Origin: Aquabacter sp965279295
GTDB taxonomy: Bacteria; Pseudomonadota; Alphaproteobacteria; Rhizobiales; Xanthobacteraceae
Direction: 5' to 3' (one strand)
Assembly (NCBI GenBank): GCA_965279295.1
Contig: CBDIHQ010000017.1
DNA: 64,000 bases
This document shows, piece by piece, positions 8,733-17,034 of this stretch (the stretch's first letter is position 1; every line of letters starts with the position of its first letter). The position numbers were made by a program, and so were the translations under genes. Under the pieces are notes generated by a model. That model did no database searches and had not been told where the DNA came from. It saw nothing but the letters and a program-made list of their open reading frames with translations.

Positions 8733-8777
8733 TGGCGTTTCCGATCTTGTGTCGGGTTGGGATGGTTCTGATCTTTA

Positions 8778-8790
8778 TCGCATATTGCGA
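8778..8790. promoter_or_regulatory. dyad TCGCA-TAT-TGCGA upstream of hydrolase gene
   Basis: Perfect 5-bp arms with a 3-base centre, followed by an A-rich stretch, 154 bases upstream of ATG 8944. Position and symmetry fit an operator for the plus-strand hydrolase gene; no regulator can be assigned. Confidence 0.25.
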
Positions 8791-8943
8791 AAATGAAAAC
8801 CTCAATGTAGTAGATTGCCGATCTTGGGGCGAGGTGATCGCGGCTCGGCCGACCTGCCTTGCGCACACGAATAATCACGGCGCGGCCGCTCGGCAGATGT
8901 CTGCGGGCGCTCTGCGTGACCCGATTCAGCAGGAGGACACGCC

Positions 8944-10092
8944 ATGGGCGGATGGATCGACCACTTCCCCGATAATTTCCTGTGGTCGAACGCCACCATC
9001 ATCATCAAGGGCATGGTGCCGTATGGGGTGGTTTCCGCCGAGGAGATCGACCGGGTCTGCGAGAGGCTCAGCACCCGCGAGGGTGAGCCGGCCGCGTGGT
9101 GGGAAGAGTGGAACGCCATGGGCCGCGCCGTCGAGGCCCGCGCCGAGGAGGCGGTCGCCGAGGACCGTCAGCGCACCGCCGGCTCCCTCTACATGCGCGC
9201 CGCGCACTACTACTACACGGGTGAGCGCTTCATGCCGCCCGGACCGGAGAAGAAGGCGGCCTCCCAGAAGTCTTTCGACTGCTTCCACGCGGGCATCCGC
9301 AGGCGCTATCCGCAGATCGAGTTCGTCGAGATCCCCTATGAGGGCACCAGCCTGCCGGCGCTATTCTTCCCCGCTGCGAATGTCTCCGGGCCCGCGCCGA
9401 CCGTCGTGGTCTACAACGGCATGGACAATTGCAAGGAGATGAGCATCGTCTTCGCCGGGACGGAATTCTCCCAGCGCGGCTTCAATACGATCTGCGTGGA
9501 CGGGCCGGGGCAAGGGGAAATGCGGCGTCTGCGCGACGTGCCTGCCCGCTATGATTTCGAGGTCGCCGGCATCGCCACCTACGACTACCTGCTCACGCGC
9601 CCCGACGTGGATCCCCGGCGGGTGGTCGTCATGGGCTACAGCTTCGGCGGCTATTATACCGGCCGTATCGCGGCCAAGGACAAGCGGTACGCCGCCTGCG
9701 TCGCCATGAGCGCCCTGCATTGGGACCTCGCCGCGTGGCAGCAGAAGATTCTCGACCGTACCCGCGCGAATCCCAAGAGCATCGCCCAGTCCAATTTCCA
9801 ATGGCAGTGGGTGGTGAATGCGAGCACGCCGGAAGAGGCCATCGAGATCGCCAAGAAGTTCACCCTGAAGGATCTGGCGAAGGACATCACCCAGCCCTTC
9901 CTGGTCACCCATGGTGGCAACGATCGCCTGGTGCCTGTCGAGAGCGCGCACCTGCTCTACGAGGCGGTGGGATCGACCAACAAGACCATCAAGATTTTCT
10001 CCACCGAGGAAGGCGGCGCGGAGCACTGCTCCATCGACTTCCGACCCACCGGCATCGACTACATCGCGGACTGGATCGAGAAGAACGTCTGA
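8944..10092 (+). CDS. alpha/beta hydrolase, 2,6-dihydroxypseudooxynicotine hydrolase-like
   Basis: 382 residues, with an N-terminal helical cap of about 150 residues before the hydrolase core. The nucleophile elbow GYSFGG places Ser233; the acid is probably in THGGNDRLVP and the histidine in AEHCSID. The DGPGQGE motif at 186-192 is typical of the DUF1100/FrsA-like hydrolases that include the nicotine-pathway C-C hydrolase. In that enzyme a glutamate after the oxyanion strand assists C-C cleavage; here the matching segment reads NGMDNCKE, so an Asp may replace it (inference). Ribosome binding site AGGAGG lies just before the start. The gene is followed by a strong terminator at 10127-10154. 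Confidence 0.8.
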   Translation: MGGWIDHFPDNFLWSNATIIIKGMVPYGVVSAEEIDRVCERLSTREGEPAAWWEEWNAMGRAVEARAEEAVAEDRQRTAGSLYMRAAHYYYTGERFMPPGPEKKAASQKSFDCFHAGIRRRYPQIEFVEIPYEGTSLPALFFPAANVSGPAPTVVVYNGMDNCKEMSIVFAGTEFSQRGFNTICVDGPGQGEMRRLRDVPARYDFEVAGIATYDYLLTRPDVDPRRVVVMGYSFGGYYTGRIAAKDKRYAACVAMSALHWDLAAWQQKILDRTRANPKSIAQSNFQWQWVVNASTPEEAIEIAKKFTLKDLAKDITQPFLVTHGGNDRLVPVESAHLLYEAVGSTNKTIKIFSTEEGGAEHCSIDFRPTGIDYIADWIEKNV

Positions 10093-10126
10093 GGCGGGCG
10101 GGCCGCTTCGCATCCCGAAGCGATGG

Positions 10127-10154
10127 GGGCGGCGTCGATGGCGCCGCCCTTTTT
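10127..10154 (+). terminator. rho-independent terminator after the hydrolase gene
   Basis: Stem GGGCGGCG (10127-10134) pairs perfectly with CGCCGCCC (10142-10149) across a 7-base loop, followed by five T. It serves the plus-strand gene ending at 10092 and sits between two convergent genes. Confidence 0.85.
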
Positions 10155-10157
10155 CGT

Positions 10158-10955
10158 TCAGGCGCTCGGCATGCGCTCCAGCTCCGGCAGGAAGCCCGAC
10201 AGGGCGTCCAGGAACAGCTCGGGTGCCTGAAGCTGTGGGACATGGGCGCAGTTCGGTAGAATCTTGAGGGTGGCGTTCGGCAGGCCCTCCGCCAACGCCA
10301 CCGACATGGCCACCGGCGTCGCCTCGTCATGCTCTCCCACCAGCACTAGGACGGGCAGTGTCAGTCCACCCAGCTCCTGCGAGAGATCGAGCGCCGCCAG
10401 CGAGAGACAGGCTTCGCGAAACACAGCCGGATCGGTCTTCAGGAAGCCCGCGCGGCGGTCCGCCATGATCTCTGGATTCGCCGCCTGGAAGTCCGGCGCG
10501 AACAGGCGCCGCATGGCGACATCGGCGATGCCGGGAAGCCCTTTTTCGGCAGCGGCATTCGCCATGCCGTGGAATGCTGCGCGGCCTGCATCGGAGAAAG
10601 ATGCGCCGCAATCGGCCAGCACCAACCGGCTGGCGAGCGTGGGATGGCGCAGGGCCATTTGCAGAGCGACGAAGCCGCCATAGCCATTGCCCAATACGAT
10701 GGGTTTCTCGTCGCCCGCAAGTTCTGCGATGGCCTGCGCCATGCGGTCCGCCACCGCCGCGAGGCCGCCGCTCACCGCCTCCGAGCCGCCGAAGCCGGGC
10801 AGTTCCGGAACCACCACGGTGAAATGCTCGGAAAGCGCGGGAACGATGCGCGCGAAGCTTCCCCGGTCCGACAGCAATGAATGAAACAGGACCAGCAGGG
10901 GGCCTTTCCCAATGATCCGGACGCTGACGCGATTGTCGGCGAGGCTCTTGTCCAT
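10158..10955 (-). CDS. alpha/beta hydrolase-fold protein lacking the nucleophilic serine
   Basis: 265 residues with the full fold: LVLFHSLLSD oxyanion loop, PELPGFGGSE, and the elbow GNGYGG. At the nucleophile position (residue 91) there is Gly, encoded by GGC at 10685-10683, where relatives have Ser (AGC would differ by one base). The acid (VGEHDEATP) and histidine (NCAHVPQLQ) are retained. It resembles 3-oxoadipate enol-lactonase/MhpC-type enzymes. As written it should not act as a serine hydrolase; it may be an inactive or repurposed paralogue, or carry a recent mutation. It lies downstream of the XRE-cupin regulator on the same strand, 69 bases away. Confidence 0.8.
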   Translation of the reverse strand: MDKSLADNRVSVRIIGKGPLLVLFHSLLSDRGSFARIVPALSEHFTVVVPELPGFGGSEAVSGGLAAVADRMAQAIAELAGDEKPIVLGNGYGGFVALQMALRHPTLASRLVLADCGASFSDAGRAAFHGMANAAAEKGLPGIADVAMRRLFAPDFQAANPEIMADRRAGFLKTDPAVFREACLSLAALDLSQELGGLTLPVLVLVGEHDEATPVAMSVALAEGLPNATLKILPNCAHVPQLQAPELFLDALSGFLPELERMPSA

Positions 10956-11024
10956 GGCGTCTTCTCCTTTAATGCGGGCTGGTCTCGTTAGCTGGACCGG
11001 CGCGTTGCGAATGCAGATTGCGAA

Positions 11025-11609
11025 CTACAGATAGGGCGGCGTTACAGCGGCGATGAACTCGAGGATGTCGCCGCCGATATTGCGGAAACGATGCGGCGTC
11101 CGGCTATCGAACAGATAGCCGTCGCCCGCCTTCAGCACGCCCACCCGATCGCCCACCGTCAGTTCCAGGGTGCCCCGCAGCACGATGCCGCCTTCATGGG
11201 CTTCGTGCTGAAACATGGTGGAGCCGGTGTCGGCGCCGGGCTGGTACCGCTCGAAGAGAAGCTGCAAATTGGACGCCTGCGGGTTGCCCACTTGAAACAG
11301 CTCGATCTTGCCGGGGTTGTTGTCTTCCGCCCACGGAATGTGTGACGCGAGGTCGACGAAGTCCGCCGCGCGGAAGAAGATCTGGTCCTGCCGCGCCGGC
11401 TCCTCCTTGAAGAATTCGCCGAGCGTCATGGGAATGCCACCCGTGATCTTGCGCAGCGAGGAGACTGATGGACTGCTGATGTTGCGCTCGATGATGGAGA
11501 TCAGTGCATGCGGCACGCCTGCCTTGGTCGCCAACTCGCGCTGGGACATTCCGCTCGCGAGTCGCACTTCTCTCAGTCGCGCCCCCACGTCGAAATCGGC
11601 GTCATCCAC
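11025..11609 (-). CDS. XRE-family transcriptional regulator with C-terminal cupin domain
   Basis: 194 residues: a helix-turn-helix at about 10-65 (LREVRLASGMSQRELATKAGVPHALISIIER) and a cupin_2 barrel at about 120-190 (HEAHEGGIVLRGTLEL, GDGYLFDSRTPHRF). The layout matches PuuR-type sensors that bind a small ligand in the cupin. It is divergent from the CoxG/molybdenum hydroxylase operon and shares the intergenic region with a 12-bp palindrome at 11700-11711. Control of that operon and autoregulation are likely, by position. No enzyme activity is expected. Confidence 0.88.
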   Translation of the reverse strand: MDDADFDVGARLREVRLASGMSQRELATKAGVPHALISIIERNISSPSVSSLRKITGGIPMTLGEFFKEEPARQDQIFFRAADFVDLASHIPWAEDNNPGKIELFQVGNPQASNLQLLFERYQPGADTGSTMFQHEAHEGGIVLRGTLELTVGDRVGVLKAGDGYLFDSRTPHRFRNIGGDILEFIAAVTPPYL

Positions 11610-11699
11610 GGCAGCGCCTCCGCCTGACTTCAGGCCCGGTCAAAATTCGATCCACCCCACCCATAGCGGATTGCGGGAACCATTCAAGCGTGCTTAATA

Positions 11700-11711
11700 T
11701 TATGATCATAA
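11700..11711. promoter_or_regulatory. palindrome TTATGATCATAA, candidate operator of the XRE-cupin regulator
   Basis: Perfect 12-bp palindrome in an AT-rich stretch between the divergent regulator (start 11609) and CoxG (start near 11840). It is 91 bases upstream of the regulator and about 130 upstream of coxG, suitable for control of both. Confidence 0.45.
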
Positions 11712-11839
11712 CAAATCAAAAATGCCTAGGGATAAGGAATACGCACTTGAGGTTGCCAGCTTTCTGAAGCCTTTCCATGCGAAGCGTTCAGAATGTTGAA
11801 CGGCTCATCGCGCTTCCATTCCCGCTTGGGGAGGACATG

Positions 11840-12391
11840 ATGCGCATCGAGACCAGTTTCATAGTTCCCTTGCCGCGCGACCGCGCCTGGGAACTGCTGC
11901 TGGACGTTCCCCGGATTGTGCCGTGTGTGCCGGGCGCGAGCCTGACCGAGGATCTCGGCGAAGGCAAATATCGCGGCCAGGCGACGGTTAAGATCGGGCC
12001 GATTCAGTTGCTGTTCGCGGGTGAGGCGGAATTCACCGCGCTCGACACGGAAAATCACACAGCCGAACTCGCGGCGCGCGGTGCTGACAAGAAGGGGCGC
12101 GGCAATGCCGCCGCCACGGTTCGGTTTTCACTCGCGGACGAGGCGGACGGCACCCGCGTGAACGTCGCGACCGACCTGATGTTGTCCGGCACAGTTGCCC
12201 AGTACGGCCGTGCCGAAGGGCTCATCAAGTCGATCGCGAATGAGATCGTGCGGCAATTCTCGACCAATCTTCAGAAACTGCTTGAGCGGGAAGCAAATGG
12301 CGAAACTGGCGAGGCGACACCCGACGCGAACGCGCCACTGTCCGCTCTTGCCGTCGGAATTGGTGCCCTGAAATCTTCCTTCAAGCGATAA
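11840..12391 (+). CDS. CoxG-like SRPBCC protein
   Basis: About 183 residues. CoxG proteins accompany molybdenum hydroxylases; in carboxydotrophs CoxG anchors CO dehydrogenase to the membrane. Family features: METSFIVPLPRDRAWELLLD-like start, VPGASLTEDLGEGKYRG, VKIGPIQLLFAGEAEF and ADKKGRGNAAATV. The C-terminus ends in a hydrophobic/basic tail. A GGGGAGG site at 11828-11834 is 2 bases from ATG 11837 and 5 bases from ATG 11840; the latter spacing is better. It leads a run of genes that ends with the three-subunit molybdenum hydroxylase. Confidence 0.82.
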   Translation: MRIETSFIVPLPRDRAWELLLDVPRIVPCVPGASLTEDLGEGKYRGQATVKIGPIQLLFAGEAEFTALDTENHTAELAARGADKKGRGNAAATVRFSLADEADGTRVNVATDLMLSGTVAQYGRAEGLIKSIANEIVRQFSTNLQKLLEREANGETGEATPDANAPLSALAVGIGALKSSFKR

Positions 12392-12458
12392 CGACGAAAA
12401 ATCAGAAGCAGAAGCCGGAAACACCACAATAACCAAGCAATAAAATGGGGAGGATCGT

Positions 12459-13262
12459 ATGCCGAAGGCCGAAGGGACCCGGTGGGAACTGAATTATATT
12501 GATGAGGGTTCAGGGCCGGTCGTGGTGCTGTTGCACGGCCTCGCCGGGGACCATAGGGCATGGCTGCCGCAGATCGCGGCGCTGAAGCCGAGCTATCGGG
12601 TCATCGCTCTGGATAATCCAGGCTCGGGCCTGAGCGCGAAGGTCACGGAGCCCACCACGCTCAAGGAAATCGCGGCCGATGTCACCCGGCTGCTGGAAGG
12701 CCTCGGCATCCGCAACGCTCATTTCGTCGGACGCTCCATGGGCGGTGCAATCGCCCAGGAACTGGCCATCGCAAACCCAAGCCTTGTGACCAGCCTCGCG
12801 CTCGCCGGCTCGTTCGCGAAGCTGGATGCGCTTGGCACCCGTCTCATCGAGAACATGCGCGATTACATCCAGATCAATCCGGACTGGGTGGCCTGGACGC
12901 GGCAATTCTCCTTCACCTTCGTTTCGCCCGACTTCTTCCTCGCCGACGCGGAGCGTCTGGCACGGCTCGAAGGCATCATCGGCGACAAGAACCGCGATCG
13001 CACCTCCTATGTGAACCTCGCCAATGCGTGCCTTGCCTCCAACACGGTCGGCCGGCTGCGCGATCTCAGATGCCCCATCCTGATCATGGCGGGGAGCCTT
13101 GATCCCATCTGCTCGCCGCTGACCACCCGCTGGCTCAGTGATGAGGCGTCTCACGCCGAAGTGCAGATGTTCGAGGACAGCAGCCACTTCTTCCTGATGG
13201 AAGAGCAGGACAAGGCGAACGCGGTCATCCTCGACTGGGTCGCCCGGCACGAGCGCGGTTGA
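12459..13262 (+). CDS. alpha/beta hydrolase
   Basis: 267 residues with an intact catalytic set: oxyanion loop LLHGLAGDHRAW, nucleophile elbow GRSMGG (Ser93), acid in AGSLDPIC and histidine in EDSSHFF. Similar to 3-oxoadipate enol-lactonase and meta-cleavage C-C hydrolases. A GGGGAGGA site precedes ATG 12459. It lies between coxG and the FAD subunit of the molybdenum hydroxylase (12 bases before the latter), so it probably hydrolyses a product of ring hydroxylation. Substrate unknown. Confidence 0.85.
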   Translation: MPKAEGTRWELNYIDEGSGPVVVLLHGLAGDHRAWLPQIAALKPSYRVIALDNPGSGLSAKVTEPTTLKEIAADVTRLLEGLGIRNAHFVGRSMGGAIAQELAIANPSLVTSLALAGSFAKLDALGTRLIENMRDYIQINPDWVAWTRQFSFTFVSPDFFLADAERLARLEGIIGDKNRDRTSYVNLANACLASNTVGRLRDLRCPILIMAGSLDPICSPLTTRWLSDEASHAEVQMFEDSSHFFLMEEQDKANAVILDWVARHERG

Positions 13263-13274
13263 GGGGAGGAAGCC

Positions 13275-14150
13275 ATGAAGCCAGCCCCTTTCACCTATCA
13301 TGCGCCAAGCACCCTCGATGAGATCGTCGGCCTGCTCGGCCAAAGCGACAACGCCCGCCTGCTCGCCGGCGGCCAGTCCCTCATGCCCATGCTGAACATG
13401 CGTTATGTGCAGCCGGACCTGGTTATCGACATCAACCGCGTGCCGGGCCTCGCCGGCATTGTTCTTGCGGGCGACGTGCTGGAGATCGGCGCCATGACGC
13501 GCCAGCACGAAGTGCTCACGTCCCATCTTGTGCGCACGCATGTGCCGCTTCTGGCGGAGGCGCTCTCGAACGTCGGGCATCTTCAGACCCGCAATCGCGG
13601 GACAGTAGGGGGTAGCCTTTGTCACCTGGACCCGGCAGCTGAAATTCCCTCGGCAACGCTCGCGCTCGGCGCCACGCTGGTTGCCACCGGCCCGGATGGT
13701 GATCGTGAGATTCCCATTGAGGACTGGTTTCTCGGCTACATGACGCCGAACCTAGCGCCGACGGAATTACTGCGGCTGATCCGCTATCCGATCCCGGCGC
13801 CCAAGCCGGTGTACGGCTTCCTGGAATTCGCCCGGCGCAAGGGGGATTTTGCCCTCGCCAGCGTTGCCTGCCTTCTGAACTTCGACGAAGGCGAGCGCGT
13901 GTCCGGCGCCACCATCGTCGTTGCCGGGCTCGACACGCGGCCGGTGCGATGCACCGGCGCGGAGGATGCGCTGCGCGGTGCTCCATTATCGGACGCAAGC
14001 ATCGAAGCGGCGGCCGGCACCTTCGCCACATTGGAGGTCCTCGGCGATGCCTATGCCGACGGCCCTTATCGAATCCGCCTGGCGCAGGCCCTTCTTAAGC
14101 GCGCCATCACCCGTGCCACCGCACGCGCCAGGGAGGCAACCGATGCCTGA
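13275..14150 (+). CDS. molybdenum hydroxylase FAD-binding medium subunit (CoxM/CutM-like)
   Basis: 291 residues, the usual size. FAD-binding motifs LLAGGQSLMPMLNMR (about 31-45) and TRNRGTVGGSLCHLDPAAE (about 106-125) are clear. This subunit passes electrons from the FeS subunit to an acceptor. It overlaps the following small subunit by eight bases (ATG 14143, stop 14148-14150). Together with the next two genes it makes a complete xanthine dehydrogenase-family enzyme. Confidence 0.92.
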   Translation: MKPAPFTYHAPSTLDEIVGLLGQSDNARLLAGGQSLMPMLNMRYVQPDLVIDINRVPGLAGIVLAGDVLEIGAMTRQHEVLTSHLVRTHVPLLAEALSNVGHLQTRNRGTVGGSLCHLDPAAEIPSATLALGATLVATGPDGDREIPIEDWFLGYMTPNLAPTELLRLIRYPIPAPKPVYGFLEFARRKGDFALASVACLLNFDEGERVSGATIVVAGLDTRPVRCTGAEDALRGAPLSDASIEAAAGTFATLEVLGDAYADGPYRIRLAQALLKRAITRATARAREATDA

Positions 14151-14634
14151 CATGCGGCAGATCAACGTAACCATCAACGGTGAGAGCATCTCGCGCACGG
14201 TTGAAACGCGCATGCATCTCGGCGACTTCCTGCGCCACGAACTTGACCTCACCGGCACGCATATCGGTTGCGAGCACGGCGTCTGCGGCGCGTGCACGGT
14301 CATCATCGACGGGCGCGCAGTGCGCTCCTGCCTGATGCTGGCGGTGCAGTCGGATGGTGCGGACATCCGGACGATCGAGGGCTTCGCACCCGACGAAAAG
14401 ACGCTGCATCCGGTTCAGGAAGCCTTCTGGAACAATCATGGCCTTCAGTGCGGCTTCTGTACGCCGGGCATGCTCGCCACCCTGATCGCATTGCTGGAGG
14501 ATGATCCGCACCGCGACGAGGAAGAAATACGCGATGCCATCTCCGGCCATATCTGCCGCTGTACCGGCTATCAATCCATCGTTGCGGCGGCCCTCGAAGC
14601 GGCGGCTGTTATGGCGGCCAGGGAGAAAGCGTGA
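14143..14634 (+). CDS. molybdenum hydroxylase [2Fe-2S] small subunit (CoxS-like)
   Basis: 163 residues. Two [2Fe-2S] clusters: plant-type ligands C43, C48, C51 and C63, and the helical-domain ligands C103, C106, C138 and C140 (LQCGFCTPGM, HICRCTG). Start ATG 14143 has GGGAGG upstream and lies inside the end of the FAD subunit gene. The stop overlaps the ATG of the large subunit by one base (TGATG). Cytoplasmic: no Tat signal, unlike the second iron-sulfur subunit of the window at 41424. Confidence 0.93.
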   Translation: MPDMRQINVTINGESISRTVETRMHLGDFLRHELDLTGTHIGCEHGVCGACTVIIDGRAVRSCLMLAVQSDGADIRTIEGFAPDEKTLHPVQEAFWNNHGLQCGFCTPGMLATLIALLEDDPHRDEEEIRDAISGHICRCTGYQSIVAAALEAAAVMAAREKA

Positions 14635-16970
14635 TGGGCGCGCGACAGATCGGCCAAGTGGTCAAGAGGGTTGAGGACAAGCGTCTCCTGACAGGTAAGG
14701 GACGGTATGTGGACGACATCAAGCTGCCGGGCATGCTGCACGGCGCCTTTGTCCGAAGCAGCCTCGCCCATGCCCGCATATCGGGAATTGATGTGCGGGC
14801 AGCGCAACAGCTTCCCGGCGTCCATGCGATCCTCACCATGGATGATTTCGGGCCGGAGTTTGCCCGGAAGCGCATGCCGCAGACCTTTCCCCATCCCCTG
14901 CTGAAACAGGGGCGGGTTCAGTATCCGCTGGCGCAGGATGAGGTGTGCTACGTGGGCGAAGCCATCGCCCTCGTCCTGGCCGACAACCGCTACATCGCCG
15001 AGGACGCGGCGGCGCTGGTCGAGGTGGATTATGACGCGCTGCCTGCGGTGGCAGATTGCCTTTTGGCGGCAGTCCCTGGGGCTGCGAGGGTCCATGACGG
15101 CGCACCCGACAACATTGCGGGGCGGATCGCCGGCAAGTTCGGCGATGTCGAAAGGGTGTTTGCCGGCGCGGCCCATGTCTTTCAGGAACGCTACACCCTG
15201 CATCGCGGGGGCTGTCATTCCATGGAATGCCGGGGCGTGATCGCGCGCTACGAGGCGGACGAGGATCAACTCACAGTCTGGTCCTCCACCCAATCGCCTT
15301 ATCCCGTCTCGCGGTTCGTCGCGGACTATCTCGGGCGCGACGAGAACCGCACGCGTGTGATCGCGCCGAACGTCGGCGGTGGCTTCGGCCCGAAAGCGGC
15401 GGTCTATCCCGAGGAGATCGCCCTCTCTCTCGCGGCCATGACGGTCGGGCGGCCGGTGAAATGGATCGAGGACCGGCGCGAGCATTTCCTGTCCACCACC
15501 CAGCAGCGCGACCAGATATGGGACGTGGAGATCGCCGCAGCCGCGGACGGGCGGATGCTCGGTCTGCGCGGCCATGTGATCCACGATAATGGCGCCTATG
15601 TGCCATACGGGCTGCTGCTGCCTCTGACCTCGCTCTCCCCGATGCCGGGTCCCTACGCGTTGGAGGCAATCGACCTGACGGTGGACGTGGTCTACACAAA
15701 CGCTGTCCCGACGTCTCCGGTTCGTGGGGCAGGCCGGCCCTATGCCGCCTTCATCCTGGAACGGGCGATCGACCTCATTGCCATCAAGCTCGGCCTGGAC
15801 CGGGCCGAGGTGCGCCGGCGCAGCATGGTTCGGCCGGAGCAGATGCCCTACCAGACCGGCATGAAGTATCGCGATGGCTCGCTCATCAGCTACGACAGCG
15901 GCGATTACCCCAAGTGCCTGGATATGGCGCTGGAACTGGCTGACTACGCGGGCTTCCGGGCACGCCAGGAGGCCGCGCGCCGGGAGGGGCGGTATCTCGG
16001 CATCGGCATCGGCAGCTATATCGAAGACACCGGCATCGGCCCCTATGAAGGCGCGACGGTGCGGGTACAGCGCAATGGCAAGGTGGTGATCCTCACCGGC
16101 GCCGCCAGCCAGGGGCAGGGCCATGCCACGATCTTCGCGCAGATCTGCGCCGATCAACTGGGCGTGGACCTCTCGCAGATCGAGGTGGAATCCGGCGACA
16201 CAGGGCGCTTTCCCATGGGCATCGGGACGATCGGGAGCCGCATCGCGGTCACTGCCGGTTCATCGGTGTTCCAGGCGGCAGGCGAGGTGCGCGAGAAGGC
16301 ACTGAAGGTTGCTGCGGAGATACTGGAAGCGGCCGAGATCGATCTGGAGCTGCGCGATGGCGCGGTTTCGGTGGTGGGCATTCCGGGCCACAAGGTCACT
16401 CTGGCCGAGATCGCCCATAAGCTGATCTCCTCGCCGGGCGTTGCCTTGCCGGGCGCCTTCTCGGCCGGGCTGGAGGCGACGGCTTATTTCTCTCCCGGCA
16501 CCAAGACGCCCTATGCCAACGGCACGAATGTCGCCGAGGTGGAGGTCGATATCGAGACCGGCGACGTGAAGATCCTGCGCTACAGCGTCGGCCATGACTG
16601 CGGCACCCTGCTCAACCCCATGCTGGTGGATGGTCAGATCGTCGGGGGCGTGGTGCACGGCATCGGCAATGCGCTTTACGAGCGCATGATGTTTGACGGG
16701 GAAGGCCAGCCGATCACCATGAATTACGGCGAATACCTGCTGCCGCTCGCCAGCGAGATGCCGCACATCTCCATCGTTCACATGGAAAGCCCTTCGCCGC
16801 TCAATCCCCTGGGCGTCAAAGGGGCAGGCGAGGGCGGGACGATCCCTGCCGCGCCCACGATCATCGCCGCAATCGAGGACGCTCTGGCGCCCTTCGATGT
16901 CCGAATTGCCTCCCATCCTGTCAGCCCGGCGGAGATCGTGCGGCTCATTGAGGGGGCGTCAGCGCCCTGA
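14634..16970 (+). CDS. molybdenum hydroxylase catalytic large subunit (CoxL form II-like)
   Basis: 778 residues, xanthine dehydrogenase family, binding the molybdenum cytosine dinucleotide cofactor. The active-site loop reads TSPVRGAGRPYAAF, i.e. the form II type, not the AYRCSFR loop of true CO dehydrogenase, so CO oxidation is not expected. The conserved catalytic glutamate is in KGAGEGGTIPAAP near the C-terminus. Other family segments: NVGGGFGPKAAVYPEE and ASQGQGHATIFAQI. Probably hydroxylates a heteroaromatic ring or aldehyde using water. Associated hydrolases, CoxG and an XRE-cupin regulator indicate a degradation pathway; the substrate is not known. Confidence 0.92.
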   Translation: MGARQIGQVVKRVEDKRLLTGKGRYVDDIKLPGMLHGAFVRSSLAHARISGIDVRAAQQLPGVHAILTMDDFGPEFARKRMPQTFPHPLLKQGRVQYPLAQDEVCYVGEAIALVLADNRYIAEDAAALVEVDYDALPAVADCLLAAVPGAARVHDGAPDNIAGRIAGKFGDVERVFAGAAHVFQERYTLHRGGCHSMECRGVIARYEADEDQLTVWSSTQSPYPVSRFVADYLGRDENRTRVIAPNVGGGFGPKAAVYPEEIALSLAAMTVGRPVKWIEDRREHFLSTTQQRDQIWDVEIAAAADGRMLGLRGHVIHDNGAYVPYGLLLPLTSLSPMPGPYALEAIDLTVDVVYTNAVPTSPVRGAGRPYAAFILERAIDLIAIKLGLDRAEVRRRSMVRPEQMPYQTGMKYRDGSLISYDSGDYPKCLDMALELADYAGFRARQEAARREGRYLGIGIGSYIEDTGIGPYEGATVRVQRNGKVVILTGAASQGQGHATIFAQICADQLGVDLSQIEVESGDTGRFPMGIGTIGSRIAVTAGSSVFQAAGEVREKALKVAAEILEAAEIDLELRDGAVSVVGIPGHKVTLAEIAHKLISSPGVALPGAFSAGLEATAYFSPGTKTPYANGTNVAEVEVDIETGDVKILRYSVGHDCGTLLNPMLVDGQIVGGVVHGIGNALYERMMFDGEGQPITMNYGEYLLPLASEMPHISIVHMESPSPLNPLGVKGAGEGGTIPAAPTIIAAIEDALAPFDVRIASHPVSPAEIVRLIEGASAP

Positions 16971-16981
16971 CGGCATCATTG

Positions 16982-17020
16982 TGCGTTATTGAGCGGCCCA
17001 GGCGGCCGCTCAATAACGCA
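16982..17020. terminator. 17-bp perfect inverted repeat between convergent genes
   Basis: Arms 16982-16998 and 17004-17020 are perfect reverse complements with a 5-base loop. The repeat lies between the stop of the molybdenum hydroxylase large subunit (16970) and the end of the histidine kinase gene (17035). No T-run follows on either strand, so it is a terminator-like or mRNA-end structure acting on both genes rather than a textbook intrinsic terminator. Confidence 0.6.
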
Positions 17021-17034
17021 TGGTCGGCAGTGGT

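Noticed and set aside
8420..8878. Minus-strand open frame of about 150 codons
   Set aside because: No family similarity and poor composition; a different frame of the same stretch shows the SDR relic, which explains the region better.
14634..16970. Carbon monoxide dehydrogenase (coxL form I)
   Set aside because: The active-site loop is VRGAGRP, not AYRCSFR; CO oxidation is not supported.
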